The notes: generated from the sequence alone by a model not told the origin. A stretch of 64,000 nt of DNA from DATFVA01 sp963764235 (GCA_963764235.1 CAVXRO010000009.1:310001-374000), one strand, 5' to 3'. Numbered from the stretch's first letter, positions 8,898-18,537 are shown. Made by a program: numbers and translations.

Positions 8898-11800
8898 ATG
8901 TATAAGGTATTCTTCTTTTTTTGTACTGCATTCATTTTATACCAGGTGCAGACAGACGCCCAGGTCAACGCCAGGATGCTTCAATATCCCGATGTTTCGC
9001 AATCTCAGATTACTTTTTATTACGGGGGTGATCTCTGGGTAGTTTCAAAGGACGGGGGAACAGCAAATAAGCTCACTAATGCAAAAGGTCAGGAGGTTCT
9101 GCCGAGGTTTTCGCCAGACGGATCGCAGATTGCTTTCAGCGGAAATTATAACGGCAATGTTGACATTTACGTAGTACCGTCGAAAGGCGGTAAGGCAGAA
9201 CGCGTGACACATCATGGGATGTTTGACCGAATGGATGACTGGTACCCTGATGGGTCCCGGATTCTGTACACTACGTCCATGGAAAGCGGCAAGCAGAGGT
9301 TCAGCCAGTTTTATTCTGTTTCACCCGAAGGTGGTATGCCTGATAAACTCCCGGTACCCTATGGTGAGTTCGGTATGTTATCCCCAGACGGTAAGAAAAT
9401 AGCATACACGCCGAGAACAAGAAGCAACAGGACCTGGAAAAGATACCGCGGAGGAATGGCCCCTGATATATGGATATTCAATCTTGAGACCAAAGCCTCG
9501 GAAAATATCACCGATGATCCTGCCAATGATGAATTCCCAATGTGGTATGGAAACACAATCTATTTCCTTTCTGATAGAAATGCAGAGAAAAGAGCAAACA
9601 TTTATGCTTACGATGTGTCTTCCAGAAATATAAGACAGGTTACTGATTTTAAAGAGTATGATACTCATTTCCCTTCAATGGGTCCGGCTGATATCGTTTT
9701 TGAAAACGGGGGAAAACTCTACCTGCTGGATCTTGCAACAGAGAAATACAGAGAGGTTAAAATTGATGTTGTAACTGACGAATCAACCCTGCTTCCCCGC
9801 ACAGAAAATGTAAATAAACTTATTGCAAGCTTCTGGCCCTCACCCGATGGCAAACGGGCTGTTTTTGAAGCACGGGGTGATGCTTTTTCAGTACCTGCTG
9901 AAAACGGACCTGTTCTGGATCTGACTAATACTTCAGGATCGGCCGAAAGATATCCTTCCTGGTCGCCCGACGGAAAGTACATCGCATACTGGAGCGATAA
10001 ATCAGGAGAGTATGAACTGTATCTGAAAGATCTTGAGGGTTCGGGCTACGGGAAGAAGGTGAGTTCTTACGGTCGTGGCTACCGTTATCAGATATACTGG
10101 TCGCCCGACAGCAAACAGTTGGCTTTTATCGATAATGCCATGAATGTATACATCTACAATAAAGATGAAGATAAAACTACCAAAGTAGATAAAGAAACGA
10201 ATATGTATGAAGGAGGACTTGAAAACTTCAGTGTCAGCTGGTCGCCCGACAGCAGGTGGCTTGCGTACCAGAAGGATACTGATAATAATCACAGTGCAAT
10301 AAGTCTTTTCGATACAAAAGAAGGAAAATTTCACCAGGTAACTTCGGGCTACTACAACGACGTGCAGCCGGTGTTCGACCCGGATGGGAAATATTTATTC
10401 TTCCTGACGAACAGGAGCTTCAATCCCGTTTACAGCGATTTTGACAACAGTTTTGTTTATCCGAATGCAACTAATATCGCAGCTGTTGCACTGGATAAAG
10501 ATACACTTTCGCCGATGGCACCGAAAAACGATGTTACAGCAGTAAAGAAAGATGAAGATAACAGCAAGAATGAAAAGGACAAGAAGAAAGATGAAAGTAA
10601 AAAAGAGGACAAACAGAAAGAAACAAAAATTACGCCCGACGGTTTTGAAAGCCGGCTTGTAATACTTCCCCCTGAAGCAGGAAATTATACGAATCTTCAT
10701 GCTGTTAAAGGGAAGATCATCTATCTTAAATTTCCTGCGGCCGGTGCCCGTGATCAGAAAAGAACTATAGTTTACTATGATCTTGATAAACGTGAGGAAA
10801 AACCGATTGCATCTGACATTGGTAATTATGCTGTGACCGCTGACGGTAATAAAATTCTCGTTTCAAAAGACGGAGCGTTCTTTTTTATTGATATTGGTCC
10901 CGATCAAAAACTGGATAAGAGACTACCGACGGATCAGATGGAGATGACGGTTGTTCCGCGCGAGGAGTGGAAACAGCTATTTAATGACACTTGGAGATTC
11001 GAAAGGGATTTCTTTTATGATCCTAATATGCATGGAGTGGACTGGGATTCTATGAGGGATCAGTATGGTAAACTGATTGATTATGCGGTTACACGCTGGG
11101 ATGTTAATTACATACTCGGTGAACTGATTGCCGAACTGAACTCCTCTCATACATATAAAGGAGGTGGTGATGAAGAGCAGCCTCCCAGCAGACCGGTAGG
11201 ATATCTCGGCATCGACTGGCAGCTTGATAACGGGGGCTACAGGATTAAAAAGATCATTAAAGGCGCTCAATGGGATAATGAAGTAAGATCACCTCTCGAT
11301 GCTTCAGGAATAAATGTTATTGAGGGAGATTACATACTTGCTGTGAACGGGATACCGATGGATGTTTCAAAGGATCCGTGGGCTGCGTTCGAAGGTCTTG
11401 CCGGAAAAACGGTGGAACTTACGGTGAACAGCAAACCGGAAATGGATGGCTCTCATAAAATTGTGGTTGAAACTTTGAAAGATGAAACGAGATTAAGAAA
11501 TCTTGCCTGGATTGAAGCTAACAGAGAATATGTGGATCAGAAAACCGATGGTCAGATTGGATATATATACGTTCCTGATACCGGTATAAATGGTCAGACT
11601 GAACTGGAAAGACAGTTCAATGCACAGTATAATAAGAAAGGCCTGATAGTAGATGAACGGTTTAATAACGGGGGACAGGTACCCGATAGGTTTATTGAAC
11701 TTCTCAATCGTAAGCCTCTGGCTTTCTTCGCGGTAAGAGACGGTGTTAACTGGCAGGTGCCGCCCGTTGCAAACTTCGGACCCAAGGTTATGCTGATAAA

Positions 11801-12164
11801 CGGCTGGAGCGGTTCAGGCGGCGATGCTTTTCCTGATTTCTTCCGCAAAGCAGGACTTGGTCCGTTGATCGGAACAAGGACCTGGGGAGGATTGATTGGT
11901 ATTTCCGGAGCTCCCGGTTTGATTGACGGAGGCGGTATTACCGTTCCTACATTCAGGCAGTATAATCCCGACGGAACCTGGTTCGCAGAAGGACACGGTG
12001 TTGATCCTGATATTAAGGTTGTTGATGATCCGACTCAACTGGCAAAGGGAGTTGATCCGCAGTTGAGGGCAGGAGTTGAAACGGTGATGGATCTCCTTAA
12101 AAAGAATCCGCCCGTTAATCCTAAACAGCCTGCATATCAAAACAGGAGCGCATCAGGCCAATAG
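8898..12164 (+). CDS. tricorn protease homologue (S41 family, propeller-PDZ-protease)
   Basis: The ATG at 8898, with AGGAAA just upstream, is preferred over 8835 because it begins a signal peptide (YKVFFFFCTAFIL, ending TDAQ). About 1088 residues. The N-terminal half holds repeated beta-propeller motifs (FSPDGSQIAFSG, WSPDGKYIAYWS, WSPDSRWLAYQK). Next come a Lys/Glu/Asp-rich linker, a helical C1 domain, a PDZ domain (RPVGYLGIDW) and the C2 serine-peptidase core. Likely catalytic elements are the Ser-His of NSSHTYKGGG, the Ser-Asp of GSGGDAF and the Glu of AEGHGVDPD, as in archaeal tricorn. It would degrade peptides released by other proteases. The signal peptide places it in the periplasm, unlike the cytosolic archaeal enzyme. 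Confidence 0.92.
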   Translation: MYKVFFFFCTAFILYQVQTDAQVNARMLQYPDVSQSQITFYYGGDLWVVSKDGGTANKLTNAKGQEVLPRFSPDGSQIAFSGNYNGNVDIYVVPSKGGKAERVTHHGMFDRMDDWYPDGSRILYTTSMESGKQRFSQFYSVSPEGGMPDKLPVPYGEFGMLSPDGKKIAYTPRTRSNRTWKRYRGGMAPDIWIFNLETKASENITDDPANDEFPMWYGNTIYFLSDRNAEKRANIYAYDVSSRNIRQVTDFKEYDTHFPSMGPADIVFENGGKLYLLDLATEKYREVKIDVVTDESTLLPRTENVNKLIASFWPSPDGKRAVFEARGDAFSVPAENGPVLDLTNTSGSAERYPSWSPDGKYIAYWSDKSGEYELYLKDLEGSGYGKKVSSYGRGYRYQIYWSPDSKQLAFIDNAMNVYIYNKDEDKTTKVDKETNMYEGGLENFSVSWSPDSRWLAYQKDTDNNHSAISLFDTKEGKFHQVTSGYYNDVQPVFDPDGKYLFFLTNRSFNPVYSDFDNSFVYPNATNIAAVALDKDTLSPMAPKNDVTAVKKDEDNSKNEKDKKKDESKKEDKQKETKITPDGFESRLVILPPEAGNYTNLHAVKGKIIYLKFPAAGARDQKRTIVYYDLDKREEKPIASDIGNYAVTADGNKILVSKDGAFFFIDIGPDQKLDKRLPTDQMEMTVVPREEWKQLFNDTWRFERDFFYDPNMHGVDWDSMRDQYGKLIDYAVTRWDVNYILGELIAELNSSHTYKGGGDEEQPPSRPVGYLGIDWQLDNGGYRIKKIIKGAQWDNEVRSPLDASGINVIEGDYILAVNGIPMDVSKDPWAAFEGLAGKTVELTVNSKPEMDGSHKIVVETLKDETRLRNLAWIEANREYVDQKTDGQIGYIYVPDTGINGQTELERQFNAQYNKKGLIVDERFNNGGQVPDRFIELLNRKPLAFFAVRDGVNWQVPPVANFGPKVMLINGWSGSGGDAFPDFFRKAGLGPLIGTRTWGGLIGISGAPGLIDGGGITVPTFRQYNPDGTWFAEGHGVDPDIKVVDDPTQLAKGVDPQLRAGVETVMDLLKKNPPVNPKQPAYQNRSASGQ

Positions 12165-12181
12165 TAATTATAAATTCTTAT

Positions 12182-12249
12182 AGGGGCTGTCTCAATACTG
12201 TCATTCCGAATTTGTTTCGGAATCTTATCTGAGACAGCCTCATTTTTTT
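12182..12249 (+). terminator. long nested hairpin with T-run; REP-like palindrome
   Basis: GGCTGTCTCA (12185-12194) pairs perfectly with TGAGACAGCC (12230-12239). Nested inside, ATTCCGAA (12203-12210) pairs with TTCGGAAT (12216-12223), and seven T follow (12243-12249). It is placed to end the tricorn-like transcript. The ATTCCGAA...TTCGGAAT core resembles dispersed palindromes common in intergenic DNA of this bacterial group. Confidence 0.75.
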
Positions 12250-12320
12250 ATGACAGCTTATCTTTTACCCGATATAACTTATGCTTTCGCAGCATGCATT
12301 CAGCTCAATGTGGAATATCT

Positions 12321-13415
12321 TCACGCATAATTAATTCTCCTGTTAATATCTTTTACTACATACTTTGCATCCCTTGCTGTTCCGTGTACCATAGTAGATG
12401 ATAAAGCATAGAGGAAATGAAGGCCAGTAAAATATAACCCGGGTTCTTTGGGAACTATACCGCGCTGCTGCATGGGTTCCATATTCTTAAAAACAGGTAT
12501 ATCTATCCAGGAAAACGAGGGATAAAATCCTGTACACCAGACTATATTTTTAACTTTGAGCTTTTGGCCGTCCTCAAGTACAGGAAATCCATCAACTACT
12601 TCACTCGCCCTGGAAGTACGTATAATCCCTGCTGCTTCGAAATCTTTTGGTTTTATTCTGATGAGGGGTCCGCCGATTGACACAACCTTCGGCCGTGCTT
12701 TTCTCCCGATCGGGGTACCTGTCGTAATTATCCGATGAAATAAAATACGAACAACAAGCCGGGCCAGCAGGAGCTTTGAAAGAGTCCCTTCTATTTTGAA
12801 AGGTATATGTCCGGTATCTCTTCCTGATAACCAGACTTTATGACCGGAACGGGCAGCTTCCAGTGCTACTTCTGCTCCCGAATTACCGGCACCGACAACA
12901 AGCACCTCACCATCCTGCAATTGGGAAGGTTGACGGTAGTCAAGGGAGTGCAGCTGAGTGATATCCGGATTCAGCTTCTTAGCAAATTCAGGGACCTTCG
13001 GAACCTGGAAATTTGACATAGCTACAACTACATTTTCAGCCATAAAATGCTGATCATCGGAAGCGATACAGAAAAAATCTCCTTCTTTGGAAAGGCCTGT
13101 AACCTTAACTCCCATCCTGACAGGGAGATCAAAATGCGCGGCATAATTTTCAAGGTAGTCAGCCATCTCATCTTTTTTGGGGAAATAGTTCGGCTTTGCG
13201 GGAAAGCGTAACCCTGCTAATCCATTAAACTTAGCAGGAGTAAACAGATGCAGGGAATCCCAGCGTTTCCGCCAGGAATCACCGATCCGCTTATTCGCAT
13301 CCAGAATAAGAAAAGGAATTCCCGCTTTTTTCAGAAAATAGCCAACAGATAAACCCGCCTGACCCGCACCAATAACTATTACTTTGAACTTCTCTGAAGT
13401 GTTTTTATTCGCCAT
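12321..13415 (-). CDS. FAD/NAD(P)-dependent monooxygenase-like oxidoreductase (CzcO/YUCCA type)
   Basis: 364 residues. The N-terminal dinucleotide fold VIVIGAGQAGLSVGYFL binds FAD, RIGDSWRKRWDSLHLFTP is the characteristic flavin-monooxygenase stretch, and VLVVGAGNSGAEVALE is the second, NADPH-binding Rossmann motif. The WCTGFYPSFSWI segment near the C-terminus is the family ATG/Asp-equivalent loop. It fits the group annotated as flavoproteins involved in K+ transport or flavin-containing monooxygenases; the substrate is unknown. AGGAGA lies 5 bases before the ATG. It lies downstream of a TPR-LuxR regulator in the same orientation, with an inverted repeat between them. Confidence 0.85.
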   Translation of the reverse strand: MANKNTSEKFKVIVIGAGQAGLSVGYFLKKAGIPFLILDANKRIGDSWRKRWDSLHLFTPAKFNGLAGLRFPAKPNYFPKKDEMADYLENYAAHFDLPVRMGVKVTGLSKEGDFFCIASDDQHFMAENVVVAMSNFQVPKVPEFAKKLNPDITQLHSLDYRQPSQLQDGEVLVVGAGNSGAEVALEAARSGHKVWLSGRDTGHIPFKIEGTLSKLLLARLVVRILFHRIITTGTPIGRKARPKVVSIGGPLIRIKPKDFEAAGIIRTSRASEVVDGFPVLEDGQKLKVKNIVWCTGFYPSFSWIDIPVFKNMEPMQQRGIVPKEPGLYFTGLHFLYALSSTMVHGTARDAKYVVKDINRRINYA

Positions 13416-13499
13416 ATCTTCTCCTGTATCTGTTAAAATTGTTTATTTTTATTTTCTGCAATCAATATAGATGAGAGAAATAAGATTAGAATCAGGGGT

Positions 13500-13530
13500 A
13501 CTACGTAATTTTATAAAATCAGCACGTAGT
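13500..13530. promoter_or_regulatory. inverted repeat ACTACGT-N17-ACGTAGT, candidate operator
   Basis: ACTACGT (13500-13506) and ACGTAGT (13524-13530) form a perfect 7-bp inverted repeat in the gap between the LuxR-type regulator gene and the monooxygenase-like gene. It sits about 85 bases upstream of the latter's start. Such half-sites suit a LuxR-family dimer, so regulation of the oxidoreductase by its neighbour is plausible but not shown. Confidence 0.35.
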
Positions 13531-13562
13531 TAATGCCTGATAAGATAAAAAACACACATTTT

Positions 13563-15218
13563 CTACAATAACTTATGCCTTACCGAATAAGATGCAGCGT
13601 ATGCCCGTGCTGATTTCCCCGATACCCCCATTTTGCTATAGATGTTTGTGATATGTTTCTCGACTGTACGGATGCTCAGGAAGAGTTTATCGGCTATTTC
13701 TTCATTGTTTTTTCCATTAGCGATTAACCTTAATACTTCCAGCTCTCTGCCCGTAAACTCAAATTCATTTTGATTCCCGGCGTGTCCTTTATATAAATTT
13801 TTTAAAATATGTGTGATATTTTCAATATCCTTCGCAGCTCCAAGCTCCTTAAAGCTTTTGACTGCAGAATTCAATTCCGCTTCCGCCTGGGTATAAAGTT
13901 TAAGGTTAATTAATGCTTCAGAAAGGTTAGCCCTGCACCTGGCAGCTTCGAACGGGGCTGATATCCTGTCATAAATATCTACAGCATCCTCAAGGTTCTC
14001 TTTTGCTGTAGCATAATCTTTTAATGCGAGGTTTAAATTTCCTTCTGCGCTCAGAAGAGCTGCCTTCATTGGTGCGGTATCTATTGCCTCCGTGATTTCT
14101 CTCAACTCCGTCAGCATTTTAACGGCTTCATCAAGCCGCCCGAGTTTTGAATAAATTCTGACCAGGAGTTCAGCTGCTGCGGTCCTTTCTGCCCTTTCAT
14201 CAGGTCCGAACCTTCTCAGATACCTTTCTGCCATATTCAAAGCGTTCCCGTACTCACCTTTATCATAGAAAAGGTACGCAGTATATAATTGTATAAGAGG
14301 GTGGGACTCAACTTTAGCTAGCAATTCTTCAGCCCCGGTCCAGTCACCCTGCCTTCTTTTCAGGTCTGCCAGGCGAACTGTGCATGCGTTTACCTGTATA
14401 GGGCGTAATTTTCTTAATTCCGTTGAAGCCGACAGGAGTTCTTCTTCAGCTTCCTTCCATTCACCTTTCCACATTAAAACTCCGGCATATTTCATCCTGC
14501 AGTTGGCAAACATAGCTTTATATTTCCAGCGTTTGCAGATCTCTTTAACATTGCTGCACCACTGGCTGGCACGCTCGTAATCTCTTATCCTTTCGCAGGC
14601 ATCTATAAGGTAACAGCAGGTTATTGTGGTATATTTTATATCTCCCTTTTCGGAAGTTAAAGCCAGCAGAGTGGCATCATCGAGCAGTGGCATACCTTCA
14701 GAAACTTTGCCTTCCACAACCAGGATGAACCCTTTCAATGCCTCGGCAACCATTTCCCCGTCAACATTCTGTAAAGATTTGCTGATTTTCAGACTTTCAT
14801 CAATAAGTCTGAATGCCTGTTCGCTGTTTTTTTCAACCTGGAATGACCAGCGTGCTTTAAGGACTTTAATCATTGCGAGTTCGGGCGAATCCGGCAGACC
14901 CTCTAAGAGATTATCAGCCCGCTGGAACCAGCCGCTTGCGACAGCGAATTCACCCTTAAACTCTATGTAATCAAGCCCTATCCAGCATGATGTACGTGAA
15001 GCTCCAAGGTTATCATTATCTCTGAGAAAAAGGTTGTATGCTTTAGACCTGAAATCGAAAACACGGGCAGCGTCATTCAGCCACCAGTATGCCCAGGCCA
15101 GTTCTTCATAAACTTCTGCAGATTCTGTCTTTTCAGCCGCTTTCTCCAGCAGTTCCCTTGCTTTTTCCCATTCACCTGTAGTTAAAGCCTCGTGGCCTTT
15201 TTGAAGCAGAACATCCAT
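13563..15218 (-). CDS. TPR-repeat LuxR-family transcriptional regulator
   Basis: 551 residues. Residues about 1-470 are tetratricopeptide-like helical repeats (ALTTGEWEKARELLEKA, RRQGDWTGAEELLAKV, AKENLEDAVDIYDR). The last 65 residues are a LuxR/GerE helix-turn-helix (FTGRELEVLRLIANGKNNEEIADKL, then SIRTVEKHITNIYSKMGV). There is no receiver or ATPase domain, so it is a one-component regulator that probably responds through its TPR part. It lies upstream of the flavin oxidoreductase gene in the same direction. Family call firm, targets unknown. Confidence 0.88.
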   Translation of the reverse strand: MDVLLQKGHEALTTGEWEKARELLEKAAEKTESAEVYEELAWAYWWLNDAARVFDFRSKAYNLFLRDNDNLGASRTSCWIGLDYIEFKGEFAVASGWFQRADNLLEGLPDSPELAMIKVLKARWSFQVEKNSEQAFRLIDESLKISKSLQNVDGEMVAEALKGFILVVEGKVSEGMPLLDDATLLALTSEKGDIKYTTITCCYLIDACERIRDYERASQWCSNVKEICKRWKYKAMFANCRMKYAGVLMWKGEWKEAEEELLSASTELRKLRPIQVNACTVRLADLKRRQGDWTGAEELLAKVESHPLIQLYTAYLFYDKGEYGNALNMAERYLRRFGPDERAERTAAAELLVRIYSKLGRLDEAVKMLTELREITEAIDTAPMKAALLSAEGNLNLALKDYATAKENLEDAVDIYDRISAPFEAARCRANLSEALINLKLYTQAEAELNSAVKSFKELGAAKDIENITHILKNLYKGHAGNQNEFEFTGRELEVLRLIANGKNNEEIADKLFLSIRTVEKHITNIYSKMGVSGKSARAYAASYSVRHKLL

Positions 15219-15540
15219 ATTATAATCTTTACCTTGTTCGGGAATATTGCTGAAATTTACCAGTAACTTTTGGGTTTTTCGAGGATCAATTAAAGATAAG
15301 AATTATTAGCTAAAAAAAAACCTCGCTGACCTGCCAAATGCGCAAAATATCAGCGCAGTTGAATCATAAAAGCAATGGTATACGAAAATCTCAATAAGAT
15401 TTTCTTTAACAGGGAAATAAACCTCGCCTGCACTGCGAAGCCTTCTCTGAATGAACTTGTTACTACACGGAATGAACTATACGGTTCCAAACGCTTCACT
15501 GATTTCAGCTTATAAGTATATTATTTAAGGGTTCGGATAA
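15219..15540. other. intergenic region without a convincing gene
   Basis: About 320 bases between the LuxR-type gene and the NTF2-like gene. It contains a 46-codon open frame at 15375-15515 (plus) with no ribosome-binding site, and a weak CGCTGA/TCAGCG inverted repeat. It should hold the promoter of the LuxR-type gene, but I cannot place it. Confidence 0.4.
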
Positions 15541-15930
15541 TTATTTAATCTGTTCCATCATAGCCGGCAGTTCAAAATAAACTCTTGCCCTCTTTATTTT
15601 ATCATTTTCAAGATCGTAAATAACGCAGAGAGGAACCCTGACATCCTTGTTCGTAGCAGGTATGCCGGCAAATTCACCAATATGCTTTCCTACAAAGTCA
15701 GCTTCAAAAACGGCCTGGTTCTCAGAAAAAACCATGTTCTTAGTTTCTGCGTGCGCATCAAAAGCAACATGGTATGTATAGTTAAGCATATCCTGCACCC
15801 CTTTAATTCCGTGGTATTCCTCACCGGATGCCATATGCTTAAAAACGACATCCTCCGACATCATGCTTGTGTCGGAATGATTTGAGTCGATATACCTGGT
15901 TATGATCTGCCTGGTAGATTCGGTAGACAT
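15541..15930 (-). CDS. NTF2/SnoaL-like small protein
   Basis: 129 residues, the usual size of SnoaL-like cone-fold proteins. The order is a helical start (STRQIITRYID), YHGIKGVQDMLNYTYHVAFDAH, then beta-strands VFEADFVGKHIGEF and VRVPLCVIYDLENDKIKRARVYFELPAMM. Family members include isomerases, cyclases, dehydratases and binding proteins, and the reaction cannot be chosen from sequence. AAAGGAGAACAGA precedes the ATG, a strong ribosome-binding site. It appears monocistronic. Confidence 0.75.
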   Translation of the reverse strand: MSTESTRQIITRYIDSNHSDTSMMSEDVVFKHMASGEEYHGIKGVQDMLNYTYHVAFDAHAETKNMVFSENQAVFEADFVGKHIGEFAGIPATNKDVRVPLCVIYDLENDKIKRARVYFELPAMMEQIK

Positions 15931-16199
15931 TTCTGTTCTCCTTTCATTTAGCTTTTGTGTTTTAAATTCGTTGTAATATATAGAATTATTAGTAATGCTG
16001 TCAGGATTTTTCAGACAATATTCAGGTTTCCTGGAAATAAGTATGATTAGACGAAAAAGAATTTATATATTAAGTTTGAAGAGGTCAAACGGCATGGAAT
16101 ATTCTTCCTGGGCAGCTTATTAAAATGTGAATGTTTTTTTTGTTACGGTGAGAACGCTTATGTAAATTAGGTTCAGCCGTTACATATATCTTACACTTA

Positions 16200-17117
16200 A
16201 TGATCAGCATCAAAAACATAACTAAAAAATTTTCTTCGACAACCGCACTCGATAATGTTTCCCTCGAAATAAAAGAGAAAGAATTCTTCGGACTCCTGGG
16301 GCCTAACGGTGCCGGGAAATCCACCCTGATGAACCTTCTGATAGGCTACCTCGGTTCAGACGCCGGAGAGATACTGATTGATGGGGAAAAGATGCTTACC
16401 GGCTCACTGGAGCTGAGAAAAAAGATAGGACTGGTTCCGCAGACTATCGCTCTTTATGAGGATATTTCAGCCAGGGAGAACCTTGAAATTTTCGGCTCAT
16501 TCTATGGCATATCTAAAAAGGAACTCAGGTACATCATTGCAGATAAACTTAGAATGGTAGGACTCTTCGAAAGGAAAAATGATACAGTGAAATCGTTCTC
16601 TGGGGGCATGAAAAGAAGATTGAACCTTGCCGCTTCTCTTCTCCACGATCCTAAAATCATTCTATGTGATGAACCCACCGTGGGCATCGACCCTCAGTCG
16701 CGTAACGCAATATTCGACTATCTTGAAGCATTAAACAACGAGGGAAAAACCATTATATACACCACTCACTATATGGAAGAGGCGGAAAGACTTTGTACAA
16801 GGATTGCCATCATAGATTTTGGACACATTATCTCCGTCGGAACACTTGATGACCTACTTGAAAAAATGGAGCTTAAGCAGACTATCGCAATCTCTAAAAA
16901 TCCCTCAACGGAAAAGATTATAGATTCATTTAAATCTTTCGGAACAATTATAAGTGAACAGGATAAGTACGAACTACGGCCTGATGACGGTCTTGTTTTA
17001 TCTGAGTTTTTTAAGAAAGTGGAAGAAACCGGTTTAAATTATTCGTTTATCAATATCAAAAGACCTTCCCTGGAGGCTCTTTTTCTCCATCTGACCGGAA
17101 GGAGCCTGAGAGATTGA
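16200..17117 (+). CDS. ABC-2 type exporter ATP-binding protein
   Basis: 305 residues. Walker A GPNGAGKST, Q-loop VPQTIALYED, signature FSGGMKRRLNLA and Walker B IILCDEPTVGIDP are all present. The C-terminal extension of about 90 residues is typical of DrrA/NatA-type exporter ATPases. It overlaps the permease gene by four bases (TTGA), so the two are translationally coupled and form one exporter. The cargo (drug, lipid, peptide or ion) is unknown. The leader lacks a clear Shine-Dalgarno motif. Confidence 0.9.
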   Translation: MISIKNITKKFSSTTALDNVSLEIKEKEFFGLLGPNGAGKSTLMNLLIGYLGSDAGEILIDGEKMLTGSLELRKKIGLVPQTIALYEDISARENLEIFGSFYGISKKELRYIIADKLRMVGLFERKNDTVKSFSGGMKRRLNLAASLLHDPKIILCDEPTVGIDPQSRNAIFDYLEALNNEGKTIIYTTHYMEEAERLCTRIAIIDFGHIISVGTLDDLLEKMELKQTIAISKNPSTEKIIDSFKSFGTIISEQDKYELRPDDGLVLSEFFKKVEETGLNYSFINIKRPSLEALFLHLTGRSLRD

Positions 17118-18439
17118 AAAAAATATTATATCTCATTAAAAAAGACTATAAGCTTTTCTGGCATGACAAAGTGGCTGTCGGTTTAACTTTTATAGTACCG
17201 GCAGCACTGATACTTTTATTCGGCTCAATCTTTGGAAGACCGGAAGGAAGCAGTGTAAGCGGGATAAGATTAGCATTTCTGAGTCAGAATAATACAAAAA
17301 TTGCAAAAAAAATTGAATCAACCCTTGATACATCCAGTACATTTCAAATAATAAAAACCTACAAGAATGATCAGGGAAAGGAAGTTCCTTTTGATACAAG
17401 CAGCATTAAAGATTATATAATAAATGACGGTGCTTCCTCAGCTCTGGTGATACCGGAGGATGCCTATTCTGACACATCATTCGGATTAAAACTGAAGTTC
17501 TACTATAATCCTAAAAATGAACTGGAGATGAAGATTGTACAGGGACTTCTCCAGCAGACTATCATGACGCAAATCCCGGAAATATTTAATCAGAGTATGA
17601 TGCGCCGCTCAGAGGATTATCTGGGTAAAAAAAAAGGAATGATGTTTAATAAAAAGATAGCGGCTGTTATCAGCCAGTACTTCGACGTCGATACCTCCGA
17701 TATCCTCAGGCAGGGCTTTTATAATTTTGAAAATGACAGCACAGAGGAAGATACAGCAGCGGGTAAGGGGACTTCTGAATTTTTCAATAATATCGTTAAA
17801 CTGGACAAGCAACAGCTGGTAGGGAAAGAAGTGAGTAATCCTAATGCGACCAGAAGCGTTGGCGGCTGGGCTATGATGTTTCTTCTGTTCAGTATAACTG
17901 CATCTGCAACCTCGCTTTTTGATGAAAGGAACTCAGGGGTTACATTAAGAATTCTATCTGGCCCGGTATCACGGGTCGATATTCTATGGAGTAAATATCT
18001 TTACAATATCTCGCTGGGAGTGATCCAGCTTATGGTACTCTTTTTTGCCGGATATGTGTTCTTCAATATCGATCTGTTCTCAAACTTCGGAAACCTGCTC
18101 CTGGTAATAATCTGTTCAGCCGCCGCCGCTACAGCATTCGGGATGGTACTGGCAGCTTTCAGTAAGACCAATGCACAGGCAAACGGACTCGGAACTTTCC
18201 TTATTTTAACCATGAGTGCTATCGGGGGAGCCTGGTTCCCTACTTTTCTGCTTCCGGAGTTTATTCGATTTCTGAGCAAATTCACAATAGTATACTGGTC
18301 TGTGGAGGGATTTCTGCAGGTTTTATGGAATGGGGCCGGATTTTTTGAGATTCTGCCTTACCTTGGAGTTTTGATCGGTATTGGCATACTGGTCAATGCT
18401 GTAAGCTTCTGGCGGTTCAAAAAAGGGGATATTTTCTAA
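17114..18439 (+). CDS. ABC-2 type permease
   Basis: 441 residues beginning with a TTG codon that overlaps the stop of the ATPase gene as TTGA. One N-terminal membrane helix (about residues 22-42) is followed by a roughly 200-residue extracytoplasmic region and then five to six helices from about residue 255. The helical part contains ATSLFDERNSGVTLRILSGPVSR and GAWFPTFLLPEFIRFLSKF, both typical of ABC-2 membrane proteins of the YhgE/DrrB/linearmycin-resistance type. It forms the channel for the adjacent ATPase. Confidence 0.88.
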   Translation: MKKILYLIKKDYKLFWHDKVAVGLTFIVPAALILLFGSIFGRPEGSSVSGIRLAFLSQNNTKIAKKIESTLDTSSTFQIIKTYKNDQGKEVPFDTSSIKDYIINDGASSALVIPEDAYSDTSFGLKLKFYYNPKNELEMKIVQGLLQQTIMTQIPEIFNQSMMRRSEDYLGKKKGMMFNKKIAAVISQYFDVDTSDILRQGFYNFENDSTEEDTAAGKGTSEFFNNIVKLDKQQLVGKEVSNPNATRSVGGWAMMFLLFSITASATSLFDERNSGVTLRILSGPVSRVDILWSKYLYNISLGVIQLMVLFFAGYVFFNIDLFSNFGNLLLVIICSAAAATAFGMVLAAFSKTNAQANGLGTFLILTMSAIGGAWFPTFLLPEFIRFLSKFTIVYWSVEGFLQVLWNGAGFFEILPYLGVLIGIGILVNAVSFWRFKKGDIF

Positions 18440-18514
18440 TTCCCTGTACGGGTCAAAAAACACAAACTAAAAAAATTAATTAGGTTAGTACCCTTTTTTA
18501 TTGTATGTTTCTTA

Positions 18515-18537
18515 TCCCGGTAACTAGAAAACCGGGA
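18515..18537 (+). promoter_or_regulatory. leader hairpin before the RRM gene
   Basis: TCCCGGT (18515-18521) pairs with ACCGGGA (18531-18537) across a 9-base loop, 35 bases upstream of the RRM start codon. It could regulate translation, for example with temperature or by binding the encoded RNA-binding protein. It could also terminate upstream ABC transcripts, though no T-run follows. Confidence 0.35.

Noticed and set aside
8898..12164. Several antisense open frames of 80-110 codons inside the tricorn-like gene
   Set aside because: They mirror the codon bias of a long real gene and carry no ribosome-binding sites or family motifs.
15375..15515. 46-codon plus-strand open frame in the gap before the NTF2-like gene
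   Set aside because: No ribosome-binding site, no recognisable protein features and a length expected by chance in AT-rich DNA.
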